Assembly (NCBI GenBank): GCA_019635775.1
Contig: JAHBYU010000007.1
Coordinates: forward strand, 124,001 to 188,000
Source of the DNA: Rhizobiaceae bacterium
GTDB taxonomy: Bacteria; Pseudomonadota; Alphaproteobacteria; Rhizobiales; Rhizobiaceae
DNA: 64,000 bases
Reading direction: 5' to 3'
In this document: positions 27,817 through 38,200 of the stretch, in pieces
How positions within the stretch are numbered: position 1 is the first letter of the stretch
Layout: each line of letters begins with the position of its first letter
Position numbers and translations under genes: made by a program
The notes under the pieces: generated by a model
What the model saw: the letters and a program-made list of their open reading frames with translations, nothing else
Told to the model about the DNA's origin: nothing
Databases searched by the model: none

Positions 27817-29013
27817 GTGTGTGGCAGGTTTCTCTCGGTGGGGGTTGCGGTAAGTCTATGGGCAGGAACCGCCATCGCGCAGTCCGCTTCCAGTTCTGGC
27901 ACTGCCTTCTTCATCAACGCCGACGGCTGGGCTGTCACGAATGCCCACGTGCTGGAAGGCTGTACAAGCGCCAGCGTTCCGTCGCTGGGTGCAGCAACCG
28001 AATGGATCGTGGACAAACAGAACGATCTGGCGGTCGTCAAAGTTTCGGGTGGAAGCGGAAAGCCATTCCTGCGGCTTCACGATGGCGCTCCCAGGCTCGG
28101 CGAGGATATTACCGCCTTTGGCTATCCGCTCGGTGATCTGCTCTCCGATTCCATCAAGGTAACGACCGGCAATATCAACTCGCTGGTCGGTATGGAGAAC
28201 GACACACGCTATCTCCAGATATCCGCGCCGCTTCAGCCGGGCAATTCCGGCGGTCCGGTCGTCGATCGCAATGGCAGTGTTGTAGGTGTGGCTACGGCCG
28301 TGCTGGGTTCCATCTTTGCAGGCAATACTGGCATCCTGCCGCAGAATGTGAACTTCGCGCTTCGGTCCAATGCGCTTGAGGCTTTCCTGCAAAGCAGGTC
28401 GATCCACTACGAAACACATCCTGCCGGTGGCAAGGCGCTCTCCACGGCCGATATCGCCGAGCGCATAGCGCCGGCTGTGATACCCTTGCTCTGCCATGGC
28501 AAGGCAGAGATGACAGCCGACCGCGCAACGCCAGCCCCTGCTCAGGTGCCGCAGCCGACCTCGATCGGTCGATCCTTCCAACGTGTCGCAAACTATGACG
28601 CGATTGGCTTTGATTACCGAACGCTCTCTTCCGTCTCGGAGCGGCAGTGCCGGGACGCGTGCGAGGCAGAAGCCTCTTGTCGGGCGATCACCTACAACAA
28701 GAAGGAACGATTCTGCTTTCTGAAGAACGACGCCAAGCTGCTCGTGGCGAACGCGGATGCTTCTGCATATGTTGCGGACGAGCTTTCCAATGACATTCTG
28801 GTGTCGACCTTCGTTATCTCTTCCGGGCGGGATATGGCTGGCGGCGATTACCGCCGTGTGCGCAACAGCAATTTCATCGCCTGCTATCTCGAATGCGAGG
28901 TGGACGGACAGTGCAGGGCCTTCGCCTTCGTTCGCCGCAAGAATGAGTGCTGGCTGAAGAATCGTGTCGGACAGGTAACCTCGAAGACAGGCGTTGAGCT
29001 CGGGATTCGTTGA
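27817..29013 (+). CDS. Secreted trypsin-like serine protease with C-terminal PAN/apple-like domains
   Basis: 398 residues from a GTG start that follows AGAGG. Residues 1-22 form a signal peptide (cleavage after AIAQ or similar). The trypsin/HtrA-like domain (about 25-195) has H in TNAHVLEG, D in KQNDLAVV and S in QPGNSGGPV, so the catalytic triad is complete. Two cysteine-rich repeats follow (about 255-325 and 330-398), each with CxxxCxxxxxC spacing (QCRDACEAEASCRAITYN; ACYLECEVDGQCRAFAF) and a later FCFL/CWLK, like PAN/apple domains that bind proteins or carbohydrates. No PDZ domain is seen, unlike DegP. Periplasmic or secreted. Confidence 0.85.
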   Translation: MCGRFLSVGVAVSLWAGTAIAQSASSSGTAFFINADGWAVTNAHVLEGCTSASVPSLGAATEWIVDKQNDLAVVKVSGGSGKPFLRLHDGAPRLGEDITAFGYPLGDLLSDSIKVTTGNINSLVGMENDTRYLQISAPLQPGNSGGPVVDRNGSVVGVATAVLGSIFAGNTGILPQNVNFALRSNALEAFLQSRSIHYETHPAGGKALSTADIAERIAPAVIPLLCHGKAEMTADRATPAPAQVPQPTSIGRSFQRVANYDAIGFDYRTLSSVSERQCRDACEAEASCRAITYNKKERFCFLKNDAKLLVANADASAYVADELSNDILVSTFVISSGRDMAGGDYRRVRNSNFIACYLECEVDGQCRAFAFVRRKNECWLKNRVGQVTSKTGVELGIR

Positions 29014-29064
29014 CTGCGTGGGAGAGAATCTCTCGGGTCCGCGGAGACCTTGCGGCTCGAACCG

Positions 29065-29700
29065 TTAAACGCCGCTGTAATTCTGCATACGACCATCCGA
29101 ATCCAGGGTTATGTACGTTCGCTTGCCTCGACGCCCCACGACCATGAAGACCAAGCGATCCGCATGCTGTTCCAGAAAACGGAGTGGCTGGCCCGAAGGA
29201 TCGTAGTGCGTGATGTCTTCCCCACCTGTTTCGGTAAAACCTTGCTCCGCCAGGAACTGGTCGTTGAACTTCGCGGTAGCAAACAGCTTGCGCCTGCCAG
29301 GCCGTTGAAAGCTGCCCCAAACAACTCCCAAGAGTGTGATCGCACCAGTCGTGCAGACCGCCAAGAAGGCGGCTCCTACCAAGGCTTCGTCCGCCTGATG
29401 AAAGACCGCTGTAAACAGAAAGAATGCCAAGACGAGACCAATCGCTATGAGCGCTGTACTGCCTATCAGGGTCAGAAACAGCGTCGCTGTGAGACCGCGA
29501 TCATGCCCCCGGACGAGGTTCCGTCCTCCCAGAAACGGCAGTGCGACCGCGCCAGCGATGGCAAGAAGAATGACGATTGTCGATTGATTGCGTTTGGTTG
29601 ATCGCCACGCATCCCTACCCATGGCCAGGCCATAGCCGGCAACTGCGGCGCCCCCAACGCCGGCGGCAATCATCGCGAGTGTCGAAGTCTTGCGGGCCAC
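29065..29700 (-). CDS. Membrane protein of unknown function, third gene of the DUF4268 operon
   Basis: 211 residues from a GTG preceded by GAGGGGGG. Hydrophobic segments lie at about residues 8-26, 40-58, 68-95 and 100-125, followed by a soluble C-terminal domain of about 80 residues (KLFATAKFNDQFLAEQGF to the end) that should be cytoplasmic. I do not recognise the family. It begins 18 bp after the preceding membrane protein gene and is almost certainly co-transcribed with it. Confidence 0.7.
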   Translation of the reverse strand: MARKTSTLAMIAAGVGGAAVAGYGLAMGRDAWRSTKRNQSTIVILLAIAGAVALPFLGGRNLVRGHDRGLTATLFLTLIGSTALIAIGLVLAFFLFTAVFHQADEALVGAAFLAVCTTGAITLLGVVWGSFQRPGRRKLFATAKFNDQFLAEQGFTETGGEDITHYDPSGQPLRFLEQHADRLVFMVVGRRGKRTYITLDSDGRMQNYSGV

Positions 29701-29718
29701 GCCGTCCCCCCTCAGCCC

Positions 29719-30861
29719 TTACAAAATCAGTCGTCGGACGTTGAATATGAAACTGACGATTGTCCAGAGCGCACCAAGCAGCCAGATAGCCGCATAAATA
29801 AGCGATGCGACGATCAGATAGATCAGTTCGCCGATTTGGATTGCTGCCTTCCCGAGAATCCGCAGGATCGACGAGGTTCGCGTACCGGCCTTGTCGGCGA
29901 GCTTTCCGAAACGGGCGAGCTCTGCTGGATTCTCGGCCAGCTCCAACGAACGAAAGCCGGCTTTTACACCACCTGCCCGAACAACGCGGGTGGTTGATCC
30001 GGCAAACTCACCGAATTCATCGACGGCAGATGGCCGTAGCACATTTCCGAAGCGACGGCGCAAGGCCGCTACATCGACTGGCACCAATTCCGCGGCAAGC
30101 TTTCGCAACTCCGAAAAATCCAGCCTTCGAAGCTGGGACAAATCGATGGCGCCGAATATGCGTGCTATCTCGACAGCCGATGGGCTTCGGAAAATCGTGG
30201 AGCCAGAGTTCATTGCCACCTTAAGTGCTCCAATGTCGATCGCGCTCGTTGCGGTTCTCGTCAGGGAACGGGCCATGCCCGCGCTCATCTTGCCGGCACG
30301 CTTCGCGGTCTTGAGCACTGCTGCGCCCAGATCGACGGCACCGGTGCCAGGCACAAGGGTAACGATCCCGAATGTAGCGAGCCCGAGCGTGAGCGCATCG
30401 TAGTCCTGGCCGGCAATCGCCTTTGGCGCCTCAGTGGCCACGTCACGAATGTCGCCATAGATCAGATAGTCCGCAGCCAATGTTCCCATGATTTTCGAGG
30501 GGGTGTCGGACTCACCAGTGGCAAACCCTGCAGAGAACTCGCGTATGGTCTGCCAAACAGCCTCATCGAGATCCTGTTGTGTTCGCTCGACAATCTCCGG
30601 GCTGAGCGCTACGCCGTTCTCACGCGCGATCTCGACGATCTGTTGTGCCTCCGAGAAGTCTTCGTCTGCGATAGCCTGGTCGATCTTGAGGACATAATCC
30701 TCTTCCGATAGCCCACGAAGCCGGAACTCCGCGATGGAAAATGGATCACTGTATGTGAAAGCGAGCTTCGCGGCCGAAAACAGCGGGGAAGCAAAGAAGG
30801 CCATTGCCGAGGAAAGCAGTAGGCCGACAGCTATCAGCCTGCGAACGTAGGCGAGTTTCAC
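29719..30861 (-). CDS. Membrane-associated protein of unknown function
   Basis: 380 residues from a GTG that overlaps the previous gene by 4 bp. A hydrophobic N-terminal segment (about 8-30) and a long hydrophobic C-terminal segment (about 345-375) bracket a mostly helical middle. A glycine-rich hydrophobic patch near 160-190 (LGLATFGIVTLVPGTGAVDLGAAVL) resembles the core of some pore-forming or toxin pre-domains. No known domain is recognised. Its tight coupling to a nuclease-like DUF4268 gene suggests a joint function. Confidence 0.65.
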   Translation of the reverse strand: MKLAYVRRLIAVGLLLSSAMAFFASPLFSAAKLAFTYSDPFSIAEFRLRGLSEEDYVLKIDQAIADEDFSEAQQIVEIARENGVALSPEIVERTQQDLDEAVWQTIREFSAGFATGESDTPSKIMGTLAADYLIYGDIRDVATEAPKAIAGQDYDALTLGLATFGIVTLVPGTGAVDLGAAVLKTAKRAGKMSAGMARSLTRTATSAIDIGALKVAMNSGSTIFRSPSAVEIARIFGAIDLSQLRRLDFSELRKLAAELVPVDVAALRRRFGNVLRPSAVDEFGEFAGSTTRVVRAGGVKAGFRSLELAENPAELARFGKLADKAGTRTSSILRILGKAAIQIGELIYLIVASLIYAAIWLLGALWTIVSFIFNVRRLIL

Positions 30862-31982
30862 CTGGGCTCCGCAACCGCAGTCTTGATCGCTTCCGCATGC
30901 TTCCGGAAAACAGCGTCCAATCTGACCATTGCGTCAACCATGATATCGATCATTTTCGGCCATCGCGCGCGATCAAAGATATCTCCTGGCATCTCGGATT
31001 TAATCCTGCATGCCCTGCGATCTTCCAACCTCTGCCAGACAAGCGGCCCGCCAAACTCCGTATCGATTTGCTCCTTTGAGGCATGCAGTAGGTCGAAAAT
31101 CCTTTCGTTCTCGGTCTTGGAGCCTCGATCGATGTAAATCTCTGCCCTGCACGCATCACCAGTGACGACGAAATTCAGGCCTATGCCCCTGATCCCGGTA
31201 GACGCCGAGATCCAGTTCTGCTGTGACGTCGTTATGTTTCGATAGAGCTCCGACCGCTGGTTCATGACGGGCAGCAACTGAGCCCAGAAGTCCCGGCGCA
31301 ATGTGTGGCGAGTATTCTGTGTTTCGGCACCGATAACTTCGTCCTGCGCCTTAGCGGCGAGGCCGATCATGAACTCTTCCGCATCTTTCGTCGGGATGAT
31401 CTGGTCGACAGCCAGGAAGAGCTGGTCGTTCAACGTGTACGGCGTCGTCTTGAAACACTGCAGACGTACATTGAAATTCATAAGCCACAGTACTGTTGAC
31501 GTCACCTCTTTGCGAAAGCGTGCGGCTACGAGAATGATGCGTTGAGTCACCCCTTTATTGAGATTCAGTTCCGAAAATTCGTCCACATCGAAGAATTCAC
31601 AGAGCTTGTCTTCAGCCGTTTCACCAAGGGAATTCTTTGACAGGTATTCCTGATAGATGCTGCGAATGTTCTCGCGGGACAGGCTGGCACAGTATGAGGC
31701 ATATTTGAGTGCTTGCCACGTTACATCACGCCCGGCATCGTCGAGTTTGTTCTCGATGATGACCAGTGAACCCTGCTTGTCCAGTGCAAGTAGATCAAGA
31801 CGCTCGTTGGTGTCCGAGAAACCCGCAAATTCCTTCTGGATGATGAGCAGATCCTCACCGAGGACCTCTGGGTACTTGGCAATCCATTCCTGAAGGTTTG
31901 AGCGCTCCTTAAAGCCCAGTTCCGAGAATGTGCGGACGTCGAGCGGGACTATTTCATTCTTCGTTTTATCGATTCTAAACAC
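30858..31982 (-). CDS. DUF4268 protein with PD-(D/E)XK nuclease-like N-terminal domain
   Basis: 374 residues from a GTG preceded by AGGGGGAGAGG. The N-terminal half carries the RecB-like nuclease pattern RLDLLALD followed by LVIIENKLDD, i.e. D-(x)n-ExK, as in the DUF91/NucS-like families; the C-terminal half (about 230-370) matches DUF4268, with TRHTLRRDFWAQLL at its start. Proteins with this pairing often sit in defence loci, but the role is not established. It is the first gene of a three-gene operon with two membrane proteins. Confidence 0.8.
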   Translation of the reverse strand: MFRIDKTKNEIVPLDVRTFSELGFKERSNLQEWIAKYPEVLGEDLLIIQKEFAGFSDTNERLDLLALDKQGSLVIIENKLDDAGRDVTWQALKYASYCASLSRENIRSIYQEYLSKNSLGETAEDKLCEFFDVDEFSELNLNKGVTQRIILVAARFRKEVTSTVLWLMNFNVRLQCFKTTPYTLNDQLFLAVDQIIPTKDAEEFMIGLAAKAQDEVIGAETQNTRHTLRRDFWAQLLPVMNQRSELYRNITTSQQNWISASTGIRGIGLNFVVTGDACRAEIYIDRGSKTENERIFDLLHASKEQIDTEFGGPLVWQRLEDRRACRIKSEMPGDIFDRARWPKMIDIMVDAMVRLDAVFRKHAEAIKTAVAEPR

Positions 31983-32173
31983 GACCTCTCCCCCTGCTCT
32001 TGTTGTCGATATACGCTTCAGGACATGCTTTCGCCAAACAGAGATGAGGCCTGATGCGAGATATGTCCCTTACGTGCAGCCTCGCTTTAATGCCGCACAG
32101 TGCTGCGAATGTGGCCCGACGAGGCGCTACTTCGCAACACATTCGCCGGCAAGCCTTTCCTGAATTTGACGTT

Positions 32174-32189
32174 CCCCCCATTTGGGGGG
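32174..32189. promoter_or_regulatory. G/C hairpin upstream of the TpsA gene
   Basis: CCCCCC-ATTT-GGGGGG, a perfect 6-bp stem with a 4-base loop, about 70 bp before the exoprotein start. No T-run follows, so it is not a standard terminator; it may affect the leader mRNA. Confidence 0.35.
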
Positions 32190-32261
32190 CTCCTAGCGCA
32201 ACGGACATTGCTACACTCCAGGCTGGTTTAGGGAACGAGCGGTTTGGGTGGGGCTCGAAAC

Positions 32262-35200
32262 ATGTTAAGTCGGTTTTCCGAACAAAGGGGTATGTCGCTT
32301 GCAACCATTCTGGCGCGGCCTTGGAGCGCTCCGTCAAACCGACACACCGATCTTCAGAAATACGGGCATTTCGCCAGCACTACCTCGACACTGGCCCTGG
32401 CGATCGCGCTGGCCGCTTCCGGCCATGCGCTGGCACAGGAACTTCCCTCGGGGGGCAATGTAACCGCCGGCACCGCCACGATCGGCACTGCGGGCACAAG
32501 CCTGCTCGTCAGCCAGACGTCAAACAACGCCATCATCTCCTGGGAGAGCTTTTCGATCGGGGGCGGAGCCAGTGCCCATTTCGAGAATGGCACCGGCGCC
32601 ACGCTCAACCGTGTGAGGGGACCGCTGGCCTCCACCATCGATGGCACGCTGACTTCTACAGGTTCGGTCTATCTGATCAATCCAGCCGGCGTGGCGGTCG
32701 GCACGGGAGGAATGGTGCGCACGGGTGGCTCGTTCGTTGCCTCGGCGCATGATGCTTCGGATGCGGATTTTCTGGACGGCGGCGGGCTGACGCTGAAGGG
32801 CGACAGCAAGGCTGCCGTGGTCAACATGGGCACGATCTCGTCGCTGGGCGGCGATGTGGTGCTGACAGCACGGCGGGTGGAGAATACGGGCACGATCGAC
32901 GCGCCGGAAGGTTCAGCTGGGCTTCTGGCGGGCTATGAGGTCCTGTTGCGCGACACCTCGCTTGCCGATGGCAAGTTTGCAGTCAAGGTTGGTGGGGACG
33001 ACACCGAGGTCGTCAACAAGGGAATCATCAGGGCGGCGGATGTCGAACTGCGCGCCAATGGCGGCAATGTCCAGGCGCTTGCCGGCAACACGAAGTCGGT
33101 GATCAAGGCGACCGGGGTGAAGAAGTCGGGCGGCCGCATCTTCCTGACCGCCGGATCCGGAGGCACGGTTACGACCCGCCAGAAGATGATCGCGCGCCGC
33201 GCGGTTGCGGCCAGTCAGAAGCAGATGGTGCTCGACCTGCCCGACGAGGGGCCGCTTCCACCGACGCGGCCTGATTTCTCGGGCGGAGAAATCCATCTGG
33301 CCGGCCGGGTGGTCTCGGTCGAGGGCGAGGTGGACGCTTCGGGCGCAGGCGAAACCGGTGGGTCGATCCGGATCACGGCTGATCTCGTCAGCAATGCAGG
33401 TGCGCTGCTGGCGGGCGGCGACAGCGGCGGCGAGGTGTCGATTGCCTCTCGAAGCGTGCTGTCGGCTGGCCTGGTTGATGTTTCGGGCAGCGAGGGTGCC
33501 GGAGGCTCGGTGGCGGTTACGGCAAGCGGCAGCTATGTCGAGACGGTTGGGGGCAGCATCCGGGCAGACGGCAAGACCGCAGGCGGCACGATTTCGATCG
33601 GCGCAGAGCGCATCTTCTCCTCCGGCTCCCTGAGCGCCAGCAGCGTCGAGGGTATGGGCGGCAGAATCGATCTTGCCGCCGGTGATATCGATTTGGTGGC
33701 GGCAACGCTGCGTGCCGACGGTTACACGGGTGGCGGACTTCTGCGCATCGGCGGCGACTATCAGGGGGGAGGCAGCTTCCGCCAGGCGTCGGAGACGACA
33801 ATCAGCCCTGCTACGATTTTGTCAGCCGATGCGATTGAAACAGGCAAAGGCGGCAAGATCATCGTCTGGTCGACCGACGCGACCGAGTTCTACGGAACGG
33901 CGAGCGCACGCGGTGGTGCTGCTGCCGGCGATGGCGGATTAATCGAGATTTCCTCGAAGAACAATCTCGTCATGGGTGGCTTTGCGCAGGCCGGCGCTCC
34001 GAACGGCGTCAATGGCTTGCTCCTGCTCGATCCCAAGAACCTCGTCATTGACGAAGTGACGGGCACCTATCCCCAATACAAGCTCATGGACCCCAACCCG
34101 AACACCGACAACAATTTTGGCCACACTGTCGTTTCGTTGTCGACCGGCAATGTCGTCGTGACGTCGCCTCTCGATGATTTTGGAGCAAGCAATGCCGGGG
34201 CGGTCTATCTCTTCAACGAAGAGACCGGAGCGTTGCTTTCGGCGCTGGTCGGCAGCACGGCCAATGACCGAGTGGGCATTGGCGGCGTCACCATACTGAG
34301 CAATGCCAATTATGTCGTTCAAAGCTACAATTGGAACGATGGTACTGTGGTAGGTGCCGGCGCAGTTACCTGGGCCGACGGAAACATCGGAACATCCGGT
34401 ATAGTCTCTGGAGCCAACTCGCTGGTCGGCAGTACGACTGGTGATAATGTGGGTGCTGTTTATGCGCTGTCCAACGGCAACTATGTCGTCCGTAGCTATG
34501 TCTGGGACAATGGCTCTGCGGTAGACGCCGGCGCGGTGACCTGGGGCAACGGCAGCACCGGCACGATAGGTACCATCTCTGCAGCCAACTCGCTGGTCGG
34601 CAGCACGACTGGCGATAATGTGGGGAATGGCATCTATGTGCTGACCAACGGCAACTATGTCGTCGGCTCCGCTTCCTGGAGCAACGGCTCTGCGGTCGAC
34701 GCCGGCGCGGTGACCTGGGGCGATGGTGAGAGCGGCGTGTCAGGTGTTGTCTCGGCCGCCAATTCACTGGTCGGCAGCACGACTGGCGATAATGTGGGGA
34801 ATGGCATCTATGTGCTGACCAACGACAACTATGTCGTTCGCAGCATTGGCTGGGACAATGGATCGATCGTCAATGTTGGTGCGGTGACCTGGGGCGACGG
34901 AACAAGCGGCATATCGGGCACGGTCTCTGCGACCAACTCGCTGGTCGGCAGCAAGGTAAATGATTTTGTGGGCTGGGGTGGCGTCACCGCGCTGACCAAT
35001 GGGAACTACGTCGTCAACAGCACACTTTGGGACGATGGAACGACCGGGTATGCCGGTGCAGTGACTTGGGGCAACGGAAGCACGGGCACGGTCGGTATAG
35101 TCTCTTCCGCCAACTCGTTGGTCGGCAGTAAGGCGTATGACCAGGTGGGCGATGGCGGCGTCACCGCGCTTAGCAACGGCAACTATGTCGTTCGCAGCAT

Positions 35201-38200
35201 TGTCTGGGACAATGGATCGATCGTCGATGCTGGTGCGGTGACCTGGGGCAATGGCAGCACCGGCACGGTGGGCACCATCTCGGCGGCCAACTCGCTGGTC
35301 GGCAGCAGGGCCGGGGATCGGGTGGGCTCGAGTGGCGTGGTGGCGCTAAGCAACGGCAATTATGTCGTCAGAAGCACTGGCTGGGACAATGGACTTATCG
35401 TCGATGCCGGCGCGGTGACCTGGGGTAATGGTAGCACTGGTACGACAGGTGTAGTCTCTTCCGCCAACTCGCTGGTCGGCAGCACGGAATTTGATCAATT
35501 AGGCTTGAGTGGCGTGGTGGCGCTAAGCAACGGCAATTATGTCGTCGCCAGCCATCAGTGGGACAATGGACCGATCGCAAATGCCGGCGCGGTGACCTGG
35601 GGTAATGGTAGCACTGGTACGACAGGTGTGGTCTCTTCCGCCAACTCGCTGGTCGGCAGCACGGCCAGTAATTTTGTGGGCATTGGCGGCGTCACCGCGC
35701 TGACCAACGGCAATTATGTCGTCAGAAGCTACTACTGGGACAATGGATCGATTATCGATGCCGGCGCGGTGACTTGGGGTAATGGCAGCACCGGCACGGT
35801 TGGCGCCGTCTCTGCCGCCAATTCGCTGGTCGGCAGCACGGCCAATGATCAGGTGGGCTCTGGCGGTGTATATGCGCTAAGCAACGGAAATTATGTCGTC
35901 AGCAGCTATAACTGGGACCATGGATCGATCGTCAATGCCGGTGCGGTCACCTGGGGCAGCGGAACAGGCAGTGTTTCGGGCGTCGTCTCTGCCGCCAATT
36001 CGCTGGTTGGTAGCACAGCCAATGACCAGGTGGGAATTGGCAGTGTATATGCGCTAAGCAACGGCAATTATGTCGTCAGCAGCTATAACTGGGACAATGG
36101 CTCGGCCGTCGATGCTGGCGCGGTCACCTGGGGCAGCGGAACAGGTGGTGTTTCGGGCATAATCTCGACCGCCAACTCGTTGGTCGGCAACATGGCCGGC
36201 GATCAGTTGCGTTACATCGTGTATCCTGCTGACAGCCTGACCTTCAAGGCTCGATCCTTGAATAACTCGCGCAATGCGATCCTCATAGGGCTGACCGACA
36301 TCAATGCTGACAATAACGGGCTGACTTTCTCGCGCGCCACCGGACAGACCGTCACCATCACCAGTGCAGCCGTCGAGTTGATCCTGGGAACGGGAACGGA
36401 CCTGCGGCTGCAAGCCTCCAACGATATAACCGTCAACAGCGACGTGATCGTGGATAACGCCGCCGGCGACGGCGGCAACTTCACCCTCCAGGCCGGTCGT
36501 TCCATCCTGGTCAACGCGTCGATCTTCACCGACAATGCCGACCTCACTCTCATCGCCAACGAAAAGCAGGACAATGGCGTCGTCTCGGCCGATCGCGAGG
36601 CCGGCGCCGCTTTCATCGATCTCAGCAATGCGGCGATCGATGCCGGCATGGGCAATGTCTCGCTGACCATGGAAGATGGTGCGGGCCGCGCCAACAATGG
36701 CGCCGGCGACATCCTGCTCGGCGACATCACCGCAGGCGAACTCTCGGTAACCCATGCCGCACCCCACGGCACCATGGTCACGGGCTTTTACGGGAACGTC
36801 ACCACCACGGGCAGCCAGATCTACATGGGTGGCCTGTTGGTCGGCCAGAACATCGTCCTCTCGGCAGGCGAGGACGGATTCGTCTGGGAGGACGAGATTG
36901 ACGGCCAAATCGTCGGCGAGAACGGTGGCGAGACGATTGCCGTCTACGAGGACGGCAAGCTCACCCGTTATGGCGTCATGGATACGAATGACGCCGCGCG
37001 CCTTGCCCTGGCACAAGGCGCCGCCAGTCGTGTCTATGGCGACGCCAACCCGGATGCTGTCTCGGTTGCCCTGGTGTCGGGCACGCTTCGCAGCGGTGAT
37101 CAGCTGGACGAGATCATTGATGCAGCGGGAATCGACGTGACCTGGGATGCAGGTAGCGCTCCGGTCGCGAACACGAATGTCGGCAACTATGGCTTTACGG
37201 CCGAGGCCAATTCCTCCTTTGGCCTTCAGAGCGGCAAGCAGGGTTATTTCGTGTCGACGACGACAGTCGACGGGGCACTTGATATCACGCAGCGCAGTAT
37301 CTCGATCGCGACGGCGGGCACGGTTGCGGGCACGAAGGTCTACGACGCGACGACGGACATCGACGTGCTGACGAACGGCACGCTGTCGGGCGTGCTCGGT
37401 GGCGACACGGTCACCGTCTCGCTGGCGGCGGCGTATGACGACAAGAATGTCGGCGCGGGCAAATCGGTGACGGGCAGCTATGCGCTGGCGGGAACGGATG
37501 CGGGCAACTACCAGCTGACGTCGGACGCCTTCGCGGGAAGCGCCGATATCACCAGGGCCTCGCTTTCGATCGCGACGGCGGGCACGGTTGCGAACACGAA
37601 AGTGTACGACACGACGACGGACATCGCCGTGCTGACCAACGGTTCGCTGTCAGGCGTGCTCGGTGGCGATACGGTCACCGTCTCGCTGACGGCAGCCTAT
37701 GACGACAAGAATGTCGGCGACGACAAGGCGGTGAACGGCAGCTACGCGCTGACGGGAACGGATGCGGGCAACTACCAGCTTTCGTCTGCCGCCTTCACGT
37801 CCAGCGCCGACATCACCAGGGCATCGCTTTCGGTCGCGACGGCCGGCACGGTTGCGGGCACGAAGGTCTACGACGCGACAACGGGCATTGTGGTCGAAAG
37901 CAATGGTGCTCTGTCTGGCGTTCTGAGCCTGGACGATGTCGGTCTTTCGCTGACGGCAGCCTATGACGACAAGAATGTCGGCGATGGCAAGACTGTGACG
38001 GGCAGCTATGCGCTGACGGGAACGGACGCCGGCAACTACCAGCTTTCGTCTGCCGCCTTCACGTCCAGCGCCGACATCACCAGGGCATCGCTTTCGGTCG
38101 CGACGGCGGGCACGGTTGCGAACACGAAAGTGTACGACGCGACGACGGACATCGCCGTGCTGACCAACGGTTCGCTGTCGGGCGTGCTCGGTGGCGACAC

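Noticed and set aside
36054-37016. Antisense frames over the exoprotein gene (also 37650-38570)
   Set aside because: They copy the repeats of the TpsA gene in reverse and have no start signals.
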